Source: Hirsutella rhossiliensis (taxonomy: Eukaryota; Ascomycota; Sordariomycetes; Hypocreales; Ophiocordycipitaceae). From it: DNA of 64,000 nucleotides. The stretch lies in contig NW_025408677.1 of NCBI RefSeq assembly GCF_020360975.1, positions 2,418,001-2,482,000 of the forward strand, given 5' to 3'. How positions within the stretch are numbered: the stretch's first letter is position 1; every line of letters starts with the position of its first letter. Positions 26,040-36,375 of the stretch are shown here, one piece after another. The position numbers were made by a program, and so were the translations under genes. The notes under the pieces are model-generated. The model had not been told where the DNA came from. It worked only from the letters and a program-made list of their open reading frames with translations, and did not search any database.

Positions 26040-29000
26040 AAAGTGCCTAGTTTTAGTACGGGTCCGCCTTAAACGAGGTCGTGGTAGTAGTATATAGGAA
26101 ATTTACGCCGGCTACCGCGGGCTCCTCCCGCAAAATCGCGTCTCGGCGCGGGCCCTCTCGGGCCGTAGCCGCTACTATCCCGAGCGGCCGCGGCCTAGGC
26201 TCGCTAGCCCGGGCCTAGGGTTATAGGTAGTAGTCTCTCTCCGGGGGCCCGACTCGCGGGCGCCTCTATTTACCCTAGCTCCCGTATCGTAGCCGCGTAG
26301 CCGCGGTTACGTCGGCTTATTAGTCCGTTAGTTAGTAGGGCAGGTAATATCCGGTTGCCGGGCCGGGCGCTAGTATAGGTCGCTCCTAGGTAGGGCCGGC
26401 TAATCGAAATTTAGTTAGCTAGCTCCTCTAATCGTAAATCGGTTCCCGTCTAGCTACGCGACTTCCCGATTAAGGGCGCGGCGGCCCGTATTTACCTTCT
26501 ATCTCGTAGTTACTAATTACGCGCGGCTCGCGCCTATATACCTGCCCTTCCCCTAGTTCTATACGTGCCTCCTCCTATCTCTTTATTATCTATCTCTTTC
26601 GTAGGCCTAACTACTACCTCGCCCGCCTTATTTCTATAACTCTAGGTCTCCTTAATACTATATCTAGTTCGCTTATCGTCGCGTCGTAATATCTAACTAG
26701 GAAGCCGACTTAAGTAGTAGCGGCTTACCTCCTCTAAAACCCTCCTCGTAAGAAAGTCGCTATAGTAGCGGGATTAGAGCGCTCTATCCTATATTTTACG
26801 TATATCGGGCGTCTTACTAGTAAGCCTACCTATAAGTCCTTCGCCGGCTATTAGAACTAGTCTTATACGTATTAATCCTAGCTTTATCCTAGGTCGGTCT
26901 TACCCTTAGTGTTTTTACTAACTTTAATAGCTATAAAGGCTAAAGTATATATTACTTACGCCGACTTTAACTAGTCTTATTATTAAGTAAGTAACCCCTT
27001 CCCGCTATAGTATTATCCGAGTTTAGTGCTAATCTAAGTTCTAGATTACCTTTAAAGGCGAGGAGGCCGCTAGTGCCCTCTACTAAGTATAGTCTAAGGT
27101 CGATAGCCCTTCCCTTATTAAGGGTTTAGTATAGGAGCGCCTTTATCGTACTACTCTAGAAACTCGTATTCGCGCTAGTCGGAAGGCCCCTGCTACTAAG
27201 GGTAAGGGCGCATCGGGTAAGTCCGCCCTTAGTTCGGCTATAGTCGCTAAGAATATACCTTTTACCCGGAAAAGCACCTAACTAAGGACTATAGCTGCCC
27301 TAGCTATAAGGCTAGCTAAGGGTGCTCTTACTTTAAGGTCTAATACTATAACTATAAGGGAGAACACTTTATAACTAATAAGGTATAATACGGAGTCTAT
27401 AAGGGAATAACTAATACCTAATAGCCTTAGCCCTTACGCCTATAGGGCCCCAAAGCCCCCTAGGCCCCCTAGGCCTAACTACGACCCTATTAGTATTATA
27501 TAGCATAATACTAAGAGGCAGGAAACAGCGAACCTATCGATCCTAGAGCAGGCCCTAGAAATAAGAGCGGACCTTATCTTATTGCAAGAGCCTTACCTCT
27601 ATAAGATCGATAATAGCTATATCCCTATATAGCATCCGGCCTATAATATTATAACCCCTATCCCCTCTACCGACTTTCCTAAGCTCGATAGGAGACCTAG
27701 GGTTATAGCTTATAAGAGGAAGGAAGCCCGGATAGAAGCTAGCCCTAGCTTCGACCTCTTTTGCGATCCCGATATACAGGCTATAAGGGTAGAAGGCGCC
27801 GAGCCGTTTACCCTTATTAACCTATATAACGAAAAAGAGGCTAAAGGGGCCCTAGCTAGCCAAGGCCGGCAAGGGCCCCTTACGATAGAAAGGCTGCTAC
27901 TAACAGCCCAGCTCCCACAGCAGCCCTTTCTACTAGCAGGGGACTTTAACCTACACCACCCCCGGTGGAACCTGTCTACGGAATCCTCTAAGGCCCGTAA
28001 GGCAGAAGCCCTTATTAGCTAGCTCGACCGCTATAAGGCCTCCTTGCTAACGGACCTTACGGTAGCTATAGAAGGCACCTACTAGAGGGAAGGCTTAAAA
28101 GGGACCTCGGTTATAGACCTTGCTTTCTATAGCCCCTTTAAGCAACTAACCTAGGCTAACTTCCGCTTCTTAGAGGCTACAGGCTCAGACTATAAGCCTA
28201 TAGCCTTCGAAGCTAGCTTAAGGGCCCTAATAGGCCCCTATTAGCTAGGCCTGCTACCTATAACTATAGGAAAGCAGACTAGAAGGCCTTCTCGGAACAC
28301 CTAGCTAAGAAGGAACAGGACCTCCTTATAGCTATAGAGAGGGCTATAAAACGAGACGACTTAGAGGATAGCCTCCTTTTAATAAGAACCCTTATAGAGG
28401 CCTCTAACGCAGCGATACCGAAAAAGAGGCCCTATAGGGATCTAAACCTGGTGGACCGACGAGCTAACCTCCTTCGGAAAGCCCTAAGCCTAGCCCAACG
28501 GGCTTATAGGCTAGCCCAGGACGAGGAGAACCAGAAGAGCTTTATAGAGGCCCGAAATAGCTTTAAGTACGCTATTAGGGCTGCTAAAAAGCAATACTAG
28601 GAGAGCTTCCTAGCAGAAGCAGTAGGAAAGGACGTCTTTACGGCCTTTTCCTATACTAAGGCTAAAGGTAACCCTACCCTTCCGAGTATCTCGTATATAA
28701 AAGAAGGGATAGAGGTAAAAGCTAATACCTTTACGGAAAAATGCGAGGCCTTCCTAACGACCCTTTTTCCGACCCCGGACCCTAGCCCTAGCCCCCCTAG
28801 CCCCCCCTAGAGCCTAGAAAAAGAAGAGCCCCCGGGCCCTATAGGCAGTAAGGGCACGGCTAAGTAGGACTGGCAAGAGCTAAAGGACCCCGAGATTAGA
28901 AGGGCTATTATTAGCTCTTCTAATAAGAAAGCCCCCGGCCCGGACTCCCTTAGCTTCCTTCCTATCTAACACGCGTATAAGGTTATTCCCACGGTCTTTA

Positions 29001-31660
29001 ATAGGGCCTATAAAGCCCTATTTAACTAAGGATACCACCCTAAGGCGTGGAAGGAAGCTATAGGAATTATACTCCTTAAGTAAAATAAGCTAAACTATAC
29101 TATCCCTAAAGCCTATAGGGTTATAAGTCTACTTAACTGCTTAAGGAAGGTCCTCGAAAAGCTATACGCTACCTAGCTAAGCTACTTAGCTAATATAGCC
29201 GGGCTTCTAAACCCTACGTAGCTAGGGGGACGAAAATAACGGTTAGCTATTAACACGGCCTTCCTCCTTCTATACCACGTTTAAAAGAAGCAGGAGTCTA
29301 ATAAGAAGGCTATTACTAGCACCCTCTTATTAGATATAAAAGGCGCCTTCGACTTCGTATCGAAGGAATAGCTTATAAGGGTCCTAAGGGAATTAAACCT
29401 CCCTAAGGCCCTTATAAGCTAGGTAGACCACTTCCTTACCGAAAGGAAGATCTAGCTAGCCTTTAAAGGGCAAACCTAGCCCCTAACGGACCTAGTAATA
29501 GGGGTACCCTAAGGGTCCCCTATTAGCCCTATACTATTCCTCTTATATATAAGGGGGATACTAGCGGCTAAGGGGTACTAGCTATCCTATATAGACGATT
29601 TTAGTATCTCTATAACGTCGACCTCGGCTAAGAAGAACGTCCGGCAGCTAGAAGCTATAGCTGCTAACCTATTCGAATAAGCTAAGGACTAAGGGGTCTA
29701 TTTCGACCCCTCTAAGACGGAACTTATCTACTTTAGTAGGTAAAGGCAGCCTATTTTAGAGGGTATAAGGGTAGGAGGCCTATTTTTCGAAGCGAAGCCC
29801 TTAGTATAGTAGCTAGGGGTCTTCTTCGACTCTAGGCTCCTATTTAAACAATATATTAAAAAGAAGGTAGCCTCTATATAAGCTGCCTTCGAAGGGCTAT
29901 CCCGCTTAGTCTCTATATAAAGAGGCCTATCGTTTAGAGCTTCGAGGTAGCTCTACTAAGCCTACGTAACCTCGATAGTAGACTACGGGGCCTAGCTTTA
30001 ATATAGGGGGCCTAAGACCCCTAGGAGCCTAATAAAGCCTTTTTAAAGGCTTTAGAACCAGGCCCTTCTAAAAGTCCTAGGGGCCTTTAAAGGATCCCCT
30101 ATTAGGGCCCTAGAAGCCGAAGCAGCCCTCCTACTACTAGAGGTACGGTTTAAAAAGGCATGCCTCTCCTATGCCCTTCGAACCCTATACCTCCTACTAA
30201 ATCACCCTATAAGGCAGGCTTATAACCTAGCTATACGGGATAACCTCGCCGACTCGGGCTCTAACCTAGGAGCCCTAAGCTATATTAGGCCCTATACGTA
30301 ACTCTTCCGCCTCCTTAAAGGCCTAGTAGCTATTATAGGGCCTAACTATAGCTTAGAAAGAAGGAAAGCTAGCTAGGAGCCCCCGTAGGCTCTAGAGCCT
30401 AAGGCCTCTATTACGATAATAGAGGCCCTAAGCCTCTAGCTAAGAAGCAGCACCAACGCCTCTTAGCTAACCTAGCTAGCCTAGAAGACTTCGGGCTACG
30501 GCCCTTAGTCTTCTATACTAACGGCTCTAAGGGGTGCCCTAAGGGGTCCCCTATAGAGACTAACGCCTGCTCCTTCTATAAGATAGGCCTAGAAAATAGG
30601 CCTAGTAAGGCGTACTACGAGAACCTAAGGCCCTCTATCGAAGTAGCCGACGTAGAGCTATTCGCGATACTAAGGGTCCTAGAGGACCTAGCTAAGAGGC
30701 CTCGGCCTCTAAGGTCTAGCCCCCTTAACCCCCCTATAGAGGCTTATATCTTTATAGATAGCTAAGCCGCTATACGAAAGGTTAAGGGCTACTTAGACCT
30801 CGCTATATATATTAGGAGGCTCTTAACGAGCCTAGAGGCCTTCTATAATATACGGCTATACTAGTGCCCTAGCTACCTAGGGATCTTCGGTAACGAGCTA
30901 GCCGACTAGCTAGCTAAGAGAGGCCTAGGGGCCCTAACGTAAGGGACCCCTATAGTCTCTATTAGCTACTTACGAAGAAAGGTCCGATAAGCGGCTAAGG
31001 ACTACTAGAAGGGCCTCTAGGCTGCCGAGGCAGCTAAAGGCCCTAAGGCTAAAGGCTTAGGTAAGCACTATACGTCTATTCGAAAGACCCCCCGCTTAGC
31101 CTTTAGCCTAGAAAAGGACCTTATATAAAGGCTTAGGCCGACCCTTTTAGCCTACTACTAACTTCTCCTTAGGGCCGGCTTCCTATTATCCTTCTTAAAG
31201 AGGGTTAATAAGGTAAGCCGAGACGACTGCCGCTACGGCTAAGGAAGGCATATAGCTAGGCACCTTATCCTAAGGTGCCCGAACTATAGGAGGGAAAGAG
31301 AGGTCCTTTACCGGGCCTCGAAGGGATAGAAGGAGGCCCTTAGCCTACCTTTTCTCTATAGTAATAAGGAAGGAAGGGAAGCCCTTCTAACCTTCTTAGC
31401 TAAAACAGAGATAGGAACGGCTAAGTAGCTTAAAAAAGAGTAACCTAGGGGCCCTAAGGCCCTTAGGGGGGAAAAACACCGTATAGGAGGAACTAGATTA
31501 ACCTTTCCTTTATCTTTGCCTTTATAGCTACCCTTTCCCTAATTAGTTATAAGCCCCTAGGCTCTATAGCTAGCTAGGACTACTAATAAGGGCCTAGGCC
31601 CCTATTAGCCTCGCTATAGCCCTAGAGGCTATATACGAGTAATAATATATAAAAAAAAAA
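26040..31660 (+). mobile_element. LINE family A relic, copy A3 (most complete)
   Basis: The only A copy in the window without a large deletion. In order: GC-rich leader (26,050-26,540), ORF1-like relic (about 26,900-27,340), the ORF1/ORF2 junction (27,330-27,520), then ORF2. ORF2 has an endonuclease with an undamaged LLAGDFNLHHPRWN motif at about 27,935-27,975, a reverse transcriptase with LDIKGAFDFVS (about 29,331-29,365) and YIDDFSI (29,588-29,608), RNase H (about 30,500-30,950, first Asp changed to Asn), and a zinc knuckle (about 31,225-31,290). The tail is at 31,640-31,660. The 5' half keeps many CA/TG; after about 29,450 the sequence is heavily RIP-mutated. Clade Tad1-like by domain order (inference). 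Confidence 0.9.
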
Positions 31661-32108
31661 AAGGTAGGCCGAGACGACTACTACTATAGCTAAGGAAGGT
31701 ATATAGCTAGGCACCTTATCCTAAGGTGCCTAAACTATAGGAAGGAAAGAGAGGTCCTATACTAGGCCTCGAAAAGATAGAAGGAGGCCCTTAGCCTACC
31801 TTTTCTCTATAGTACTAAGGAAGGAAGGGAAGCCCTTTTAACATTCTTAGCTAAAATAGAGATAGGAACGGCTAAGTAGCTTAAAAAAGAGTAACCTAGG
31901 GGCCCTAGGGCCCTTAGGGGGGAAAAACACCGCGTAGGAAGAACTAGATTAACCTTTCCTTTATCTCTGCCTTTATAGCTACCCTTTCCCTAATTAGTTA
32001 TAAGCCCCCGGGCTCTATAGCTAGCTAGGGCTACTAATAGGGGCCTAGGCCCCTATTAGCCTCGCTATAGCCCTAGAGGCTATATACGAGTAATAATATA
32101 AAAAAAAT
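31661..32108 (+). mobile_element. LINE family A, 3' stub 1
   Basis: Starts abruptly inside the zinc-knuckle region (equivalent to about 4838 in A1) immediately after the A-run that ends A3, and runs through the same 3' UTR to a TACGAGTAATAATATAAAAA tail. Such 5'-truncated copies are typical of incomplete target-primed reverse transcription. It is RIP-mutated. Confidence 0.85.
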
Positions 32109-32169
32109 TGCTTAAAAATAATAACTTAAGGGCCTTAAAAAGCCTTTAAAAGGAAAAAATACTATATAT

Positions 32170-32748
32170 TTATTTAAAAGACCCCTTACTTAGCCCTTAG
32201 CCTAGAAAAGGACCTTATAAAGAGGCCTAAGCTAACCTTCTTAGCCTTTTACTAGCTCCTCTTTAAGGCTAGCTTCTTATTTTCCTTCTTAAAAATAACT
32301 AATAAGGTAGACTAAGACGACTACCGCTATAGCTAAGAAAGGTATATAGCTAGGTACCTTATCTTAAGGTGCCTAAACTATAGGAGGGAAAGAGAGGTCC
32401 TTTACTAGACCTCTAAGATATAAGAGGGGGCCCTTAGCCTACCTATTCTCTATAGCTCTAAGGAAGGAAAGGAAGCCCTTCTAACCTTCTTAGATAAAAT
32501 AGAGATAGGGATAGCTAAGTAGCTTAAAAAAGAGTAACCTAGGGGCCCTAGGGCCCTTAAGGGGGAAAATCACCGCGCGGGAGGAACTAAACTAACCTTT
32601 CCTTTATCTTTGCCTTTATAGCTACCCTTTCCCTAATTAGTTATAAGCCCCCCGGCTCTATAGCTAGCTAGGACTACTAATAGGGGCCTAGGCCCCTATT
32701 AGCCTCGCTATAGCCCTAGAGGCTGCATGCGAGCAATAATATGATTTT
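32170..32748 (+). mobile_element. LINE family A, 3' stub 2, right edge of block
   Basis: Another 5'-truncated A copy, beginning at a point equivalent to about 4700 in A1 (before the zinc knuckle) and ending in GCGAGCAATAATATGATTTT near 32,745. About 60 bp of A/T-rich sequence (32,109-32,169) separate it from stub 1. The tail keeps CA and TG near its end (GCTGCATGCGAGC), so RIP fades out here. The usgS start codon is only about 150 bp further right. Confidence 0.82.
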
Positions 32749-32897
32749 TTTAGGGAATTTCGCCTACCAGTCTCGGGCTCCGCTTATAATCGCATGACAG
32801 CACCTCTGATCCAGTAACATGGGACACTGGGCTGCATTTTGGAAACGCACGTCTTTTTACGATTTTGCGACGTTAATATTGCCTGGTATATACCGCC

Positions 32898-34238
32898 ATG
32901 GCCAACATGGACAAGCTCCACGGCGACGTGGCCCGGCTCAAGAAAAGGGTTGATCAAAATCTCGACTCGAAAGCTGTCAGAGAAAGACTAGATATCTCCC
33001 ATTTTGGGCCCAATGCGATCCTGCGCGGAGTCCAGCTCACCCTTGTCGGAGGCGAGTTACCGGGGCCTCTCTGCCCAACCAGGCCAGCCAGCAGGCACTG
33101 ACCATTACAAAAGCCCACAGAGCTTTGCAGAATCCCGCAATGTTCACGAGCGACCATTACCGCCAGGCTGCATTGGCTGTCGTGATGGGAGTATTCATTC
33201 GCCTAATCGTCGCGGTACCGGTCAGTAGCCTCAGCGTCCGCTCGAGCAAACTCCAACTAACACTGGGCCACGGTGGACGCCGCGTAGATCACTGGCATCA
33301 GGGTCCTCCTTTGGGTTGTCTCAATGTTCTTCCCCCTAGACACGGTCTCATGGGATGATTCTCTCATCGACGGTCTCAATTTCATTGGAGAATACGTCCT
33401 CCAGCTTCCTCTCTTTCTCATGGCCCTTATGCGTTATGTCGTGCCCACGCTGGATTCCCTGTGGGTGGCCCCCGGCGAGCATCTCCCTGTTCCGCCCATT
33501 GCTAACCCTCCTAGATTTATGCAGTCACTGCACTGGGTGGACAAAACCTATGTCCAAAAACACTCCAATGACAGCCAGGACGATCTGCGAGATATGTATT
33601 ATCCGAACCTCGCGCAGTACAGTCGAGTTGTCGACGACTCCACTGGCCCCGAGAGCGCTGCTCATGCCCTGTCAGCGTTTTTGTACAGGTTTGCCCGCAA
33701 AGGATGTATTTCGACCGCCATCTTTGCCCTTTCTTACCTTCCAGTGGTCGGCAAACTGGTGCTTCCTGTTGCTAGCTTCTACACCTTCAACAAGGCCGCT
33801 GGCCTAGGGCTAGCTGGCATCATATTCGGAACGGGCATCTTCCTACCCCGGAGATGCCTCGTCGTATTTTTGCAGACTTATTTTGCATCCCGAAGCCTGA
33901 CGCGCGAGCTTCTGGAGCCGTACTTTGTTCGCGTTCGTTTCACGAAGACAGAGAAGCGGAACTGGTTCAGGAGCCGCGAGGGTGTTTTGTTCGGATTTGG
34001 TCTCGGATTCTATGCTCTGATGAAGGTGCCGCTTCTTGGCGTTCTTATCTACGGCATCGCTGAAGCTTCCACGGCGTACCTCATCACCAAGATCACCGAC
34101 CCTCCGCCCCCTCCCGCTGAAAGGAGAGAATACGCTGCAAGTCAGCAGACCTGGAGGAACAGGCACGAATTTCTCAGCCTCTCCCTGGCAAATCTCGACA
34201 ACACCAGGAGCAACGCCCCGACCCCAAACACAGGCTAG
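32898..34238 (+). CDS. usgS: Transmembrane protein UsgS-like
   Basis: Multi-pass membrane protein of the fungal UsgS type; the biochemical role of the family is not known to me. Model: exons 32898-33051, 33114-33220, 33288-34238, giving 403 aa. The start ATG has a good context (CCGCCATGG). Intron 1 appears to be a GC-AG intron (G/GCGAGT...AAAAG/CC), needed to join LTLVG to AHRALQNP in frame; intron 2 is GTCAGT...GTAG. Hydrophobic segments lie at about residues 68-87, 92-104, 118-140, 229-254, 281-300 and 323-347. A conserved FxxSRSLTRELLEPYF stretch precedes the last ones, followed by a proline run (DPPPPPA). The C-terminal about 45 residues are polar. It is the first gene right of the repeat block and has only about 150 bp of its own upstream DNA. 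Confidence 0.88.
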
Positions 34239-34419
34239 CTGGGTTCTTCGAAGTTCGACAGATGAGACTTGTTGCCTTCCCCCTCGGGAATTGCTCCGCC
34301 GAACTACACTTAGTTTCGACCAGACCGAGGCGCTGTTTCGCCAAGGCTCGTTGCGGCATTGCGATGCATCTAGGGAAGCTCGCCACAGGCCTGACATGAC
34401 TAGAGTGGATCGCTAGCGG

Positions 34420-34707
34420 TCAGCCGCCAATGCTGTTAATTTGGCAGGACGGAGTTGCCAATGTGATAAAAAACTCCTGCCATCCACACTGTTGCTCCCT
34501 GAGAGGCTCGGAGTAATCGGGTGTTAAGTACTTGTGGAGCCGTAATAGCAGACATATCCTCGGGTAAATTGCATGGAAGAAGGCGTCTTCGGCCCAGCTT
34601 GCCGAAGCATATTGATCCATCAGCTTTGAGGCTGGCCCGTCGTCCAATTTCGTGTCCAAGGTAACAGGCCCAAACAGTTTGCCCAGAGTGTCAATGCTTT
34701 GTCTCAT
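34420..34707 (-). CDS. Hypothetical small ORF downstream of OTU1
   Basis: A 95-aa ATG-initiated open frame, starting 43 bp after the OTU1 stop on the same strand. It has a mixed, protein-like composition but no motif I recognise, no signal peptide and no clear splice sites. It may be chance coding potential in the OTU1 3' UTR or a leftover exon. Nothing else is seen in 34,239-34,749, which is the space between the convergent usgS and OTU1 genes. Confidence 0.2.
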   Translation of the reverse strand: MRQSIDTLGKLFGPVTLDTKLDDGPASKLMDQYASASWAEDAFFHAIYPRICLLLRLHKYLTPDYSEPLREQQCGWQEFFITLATPSCQINSIGG

Positions 34708-34749
34708 ACAGAAAAAAGTTCTATGGCAGCGTCAAAACCACCACCACGT

Positions 34750-35983
34750 CTAGCAGTCTGCAATGTCCGAGTACCGCTCGTGGCCGGTGCTATCGCGGTG
34801 CTGCTGAATCGCCCAGTCCTCCAGGCCCATGAAGTCACAACCTGATGCCTCACACCTCCGAAGTTTATTGTCCCCATCAGGCTCGGTAATCTCACTCAAC
34901 TCGATATGGCCAGTCAGTTCTGCGTGCTTTCTTCCCTCCAGCTGCCCATTTCCTATCCAGTCACAACCAGCAACGTCGCATTTGAGGATGAGACCGTTGG
35001 TGTCGGTGTAGTAATGCGCTACATGCAGCTTTTGCACAAGTTGCTGCGCCTTGAGAAGAACATCGGCATCGCTCGTGGACCAAACGGTGCGATCCACTTC
35101 CGGCGGCAGCGTGGCAACGTTGTGTGGGAACTCCGAGTAGGAAAAGGCAACCCGGTCATAATGGATCCCTGAGTAGACCAGAATACAGCGATGCTGCTTC
35201 AATTCACCAAACGTGATCAACCTTTGCGTCTTTGTGCGCCCTGTGAGCATGCGAACCGGACACAACGTGGACGCTCCATGCAGCCTCACCTGGACGTCGT
35301 AGGTGCAGATTTGAAGATCGAAAACGGCAGAGAGAATACTCAGTTCAATGCCACCGCCCCAGTGCCCCGGGTCTTGAATGCCTTGACAGTACGATTCAGG
35401 CGAGCATCCCAGGACTGCTTCGGTGTAGACTTCGGGATGTTGCATGATATAGTCTGCCATCATGTGACGCAGCTTTTGGGCTACAATCTGCTCCGGCAAG
35501 GCCCCACCGAACGCAGTAAAAAGGCAGCTATTGTCGCTGGGCATGACACGGAGCACTTGGCTACGTTAGCGAAAGTTGACGACTTGTTTGCCCCAGACGT
35601 AGATACTTGCCCAAAGTGCCATCGCGCTCTGGCCAAGGCATAGTGATGTCGTCTGGAATCTCATCGGGACGCGGTCTACGCAGGGTTTGAGCATCGCCTT
35701 GGGAGATCGCCCCTGTTCCACCGGGTGTTGAACGTGTCGAGGATAAGCCCCTTGGCTCGTCTGGGACGATGGTCAGTGTCTCCCCGTTGAGACCCAGAGA
35801 CCTGGCAAGCTGGTCATTGTGACTGCGGTTGAGCGTCTTCATAGCCATCGGAGGGCCATATTTGATGGTAAAACGGTCGATGCCGGCTTTGGCCCTGATC
35901 TCATCGAATACGACCTCAACTGTGGCATCGTCGGCGACATCGAGGAGTCCAGTGCCTGACGGGCCCCTGAAGCGCGCTCTCAT
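34750..35983 (-). CDS. OTU1: OTU1/YOD1-type ubiquitin thioesterase
   Basis: Deubiquitinase that acts with the Cdc48/p97 segregase. Model: exon 1 35611-35983, exon 2 34750-35555, 392 aa. The N-terminal about 80 residues form a ubiquitin-like/UBX-like domain (MRARFRGPSGTGLLDV start). The OTU domain begins with the catalytic Asp-Asn-Ser-Cys in MPSDNSCLFTAFGGAL and its catalytic His is in YSGIHYD. The C-terminus holds two C2H2 fingers with the same spacing, C-x4-C-x12-H-x5-H, where one is usual. The 55-bp intron is best read as GC-AG (G/GCAAGT...CCAAG/TG), giving DGTL-VLRVMP; a GT-AG alternative (GTATCT...GTAG) also keeps the frame but inserts residues not expected in the family. Divergent from the RSC subunit gene. 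Confidence 0.9.
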
Positions 35984-36375
35984 TTCGCGGAATGACGTGA
36001 GCCAAAGAGGGGGGATATAGGCCCTAGGACGCTGGAAGACCCATTCAAGGACCTGTCCCTTATAAGAGCCCAGTCAACGGGTACCACCAGAGTACTTGAG
36101 TACAGGGTCCCGTCGTAGCCACTACCGACGTTGCCCCGAGAAGCCTAGGTAGTCTACTTCGTATTGTACTGTACACCCTCGCAAAGTCGCGTTCACATTT
36201 AGGTAGGTAGCATATGGAGCGCCTGTCGCTGCACACCCACGCACGACTCGATTCGAGCTTCGCAGCTCGCCTCCAGCTACAGCCAATCGTTCATCAACAC
36301 TGGCCTCGAAATCGCGTCTTCTACCATTTCAGTCTTGTGTAAGCCACGAGCTTCACCAGCTGTAACAACATCATC
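35984..36375. promoter_or_regulatory. Bidirectional promoter, OTU1 / RSC subunit
   Basis: 392 bp between two divergent ATGs. It contains a GTAC-rich stretch (near 36,150-36,175) and an AGGTAGGTAG run near 36,202. No clear TATA box is visible. Confidence 0.6.

Larger units (their letters stand above)
5266..31655. repeat. 13-kb tandem segmental duplication (B-C-A unit)
   Basis: The unit B, C, A leader, A is present twice in direct orientation: about 5266-18,340 and 18,341-31,655. Offsets between equivalent points are about 13,060-13,090 (5271/18,341; 12,955/26,029; 14,266/27,326). The second unit is longer at its end because A2 has a roughly 230-bp deletion. Within B and C the two copies share almost all RIP mutations and differ mainly in homopolymer lengths. 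Confidence 0.85.
1..32745. repeat. RIP-saturated retrotransposon block
   Basis: The whole stretch is built from degenerate LINE-type elements. Seen directly: CA and TG dinucleotides are almost missing over long runs, TA is in large excess, and TAG/TAA stops occur in every frame. Because ATG, GTG, TTG and CTG all contain TG, no reading frame of useful length can start here. This is the expected outcome of repeat-induced point mutation (CpA to TpA on both strands of duplicated DNA), a known genome defence of Pezizomycotina. A few patches inside family A (about 2620-2650, 3290-4300, 4840-5300, 14,870-17,990, 27,500-29,450, 30,050-30,200) keep normal CA/TG. The block ends abruptly near 32,745. 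No functional gene is expected inside it. Confidence 0.93.

Noticed and set aside
1..32745. Centromere
   Set aside because: Repeat content alone is not enough, and the sequence is recognisable LINE relics with moderate GC rather than very A/T-rich core.
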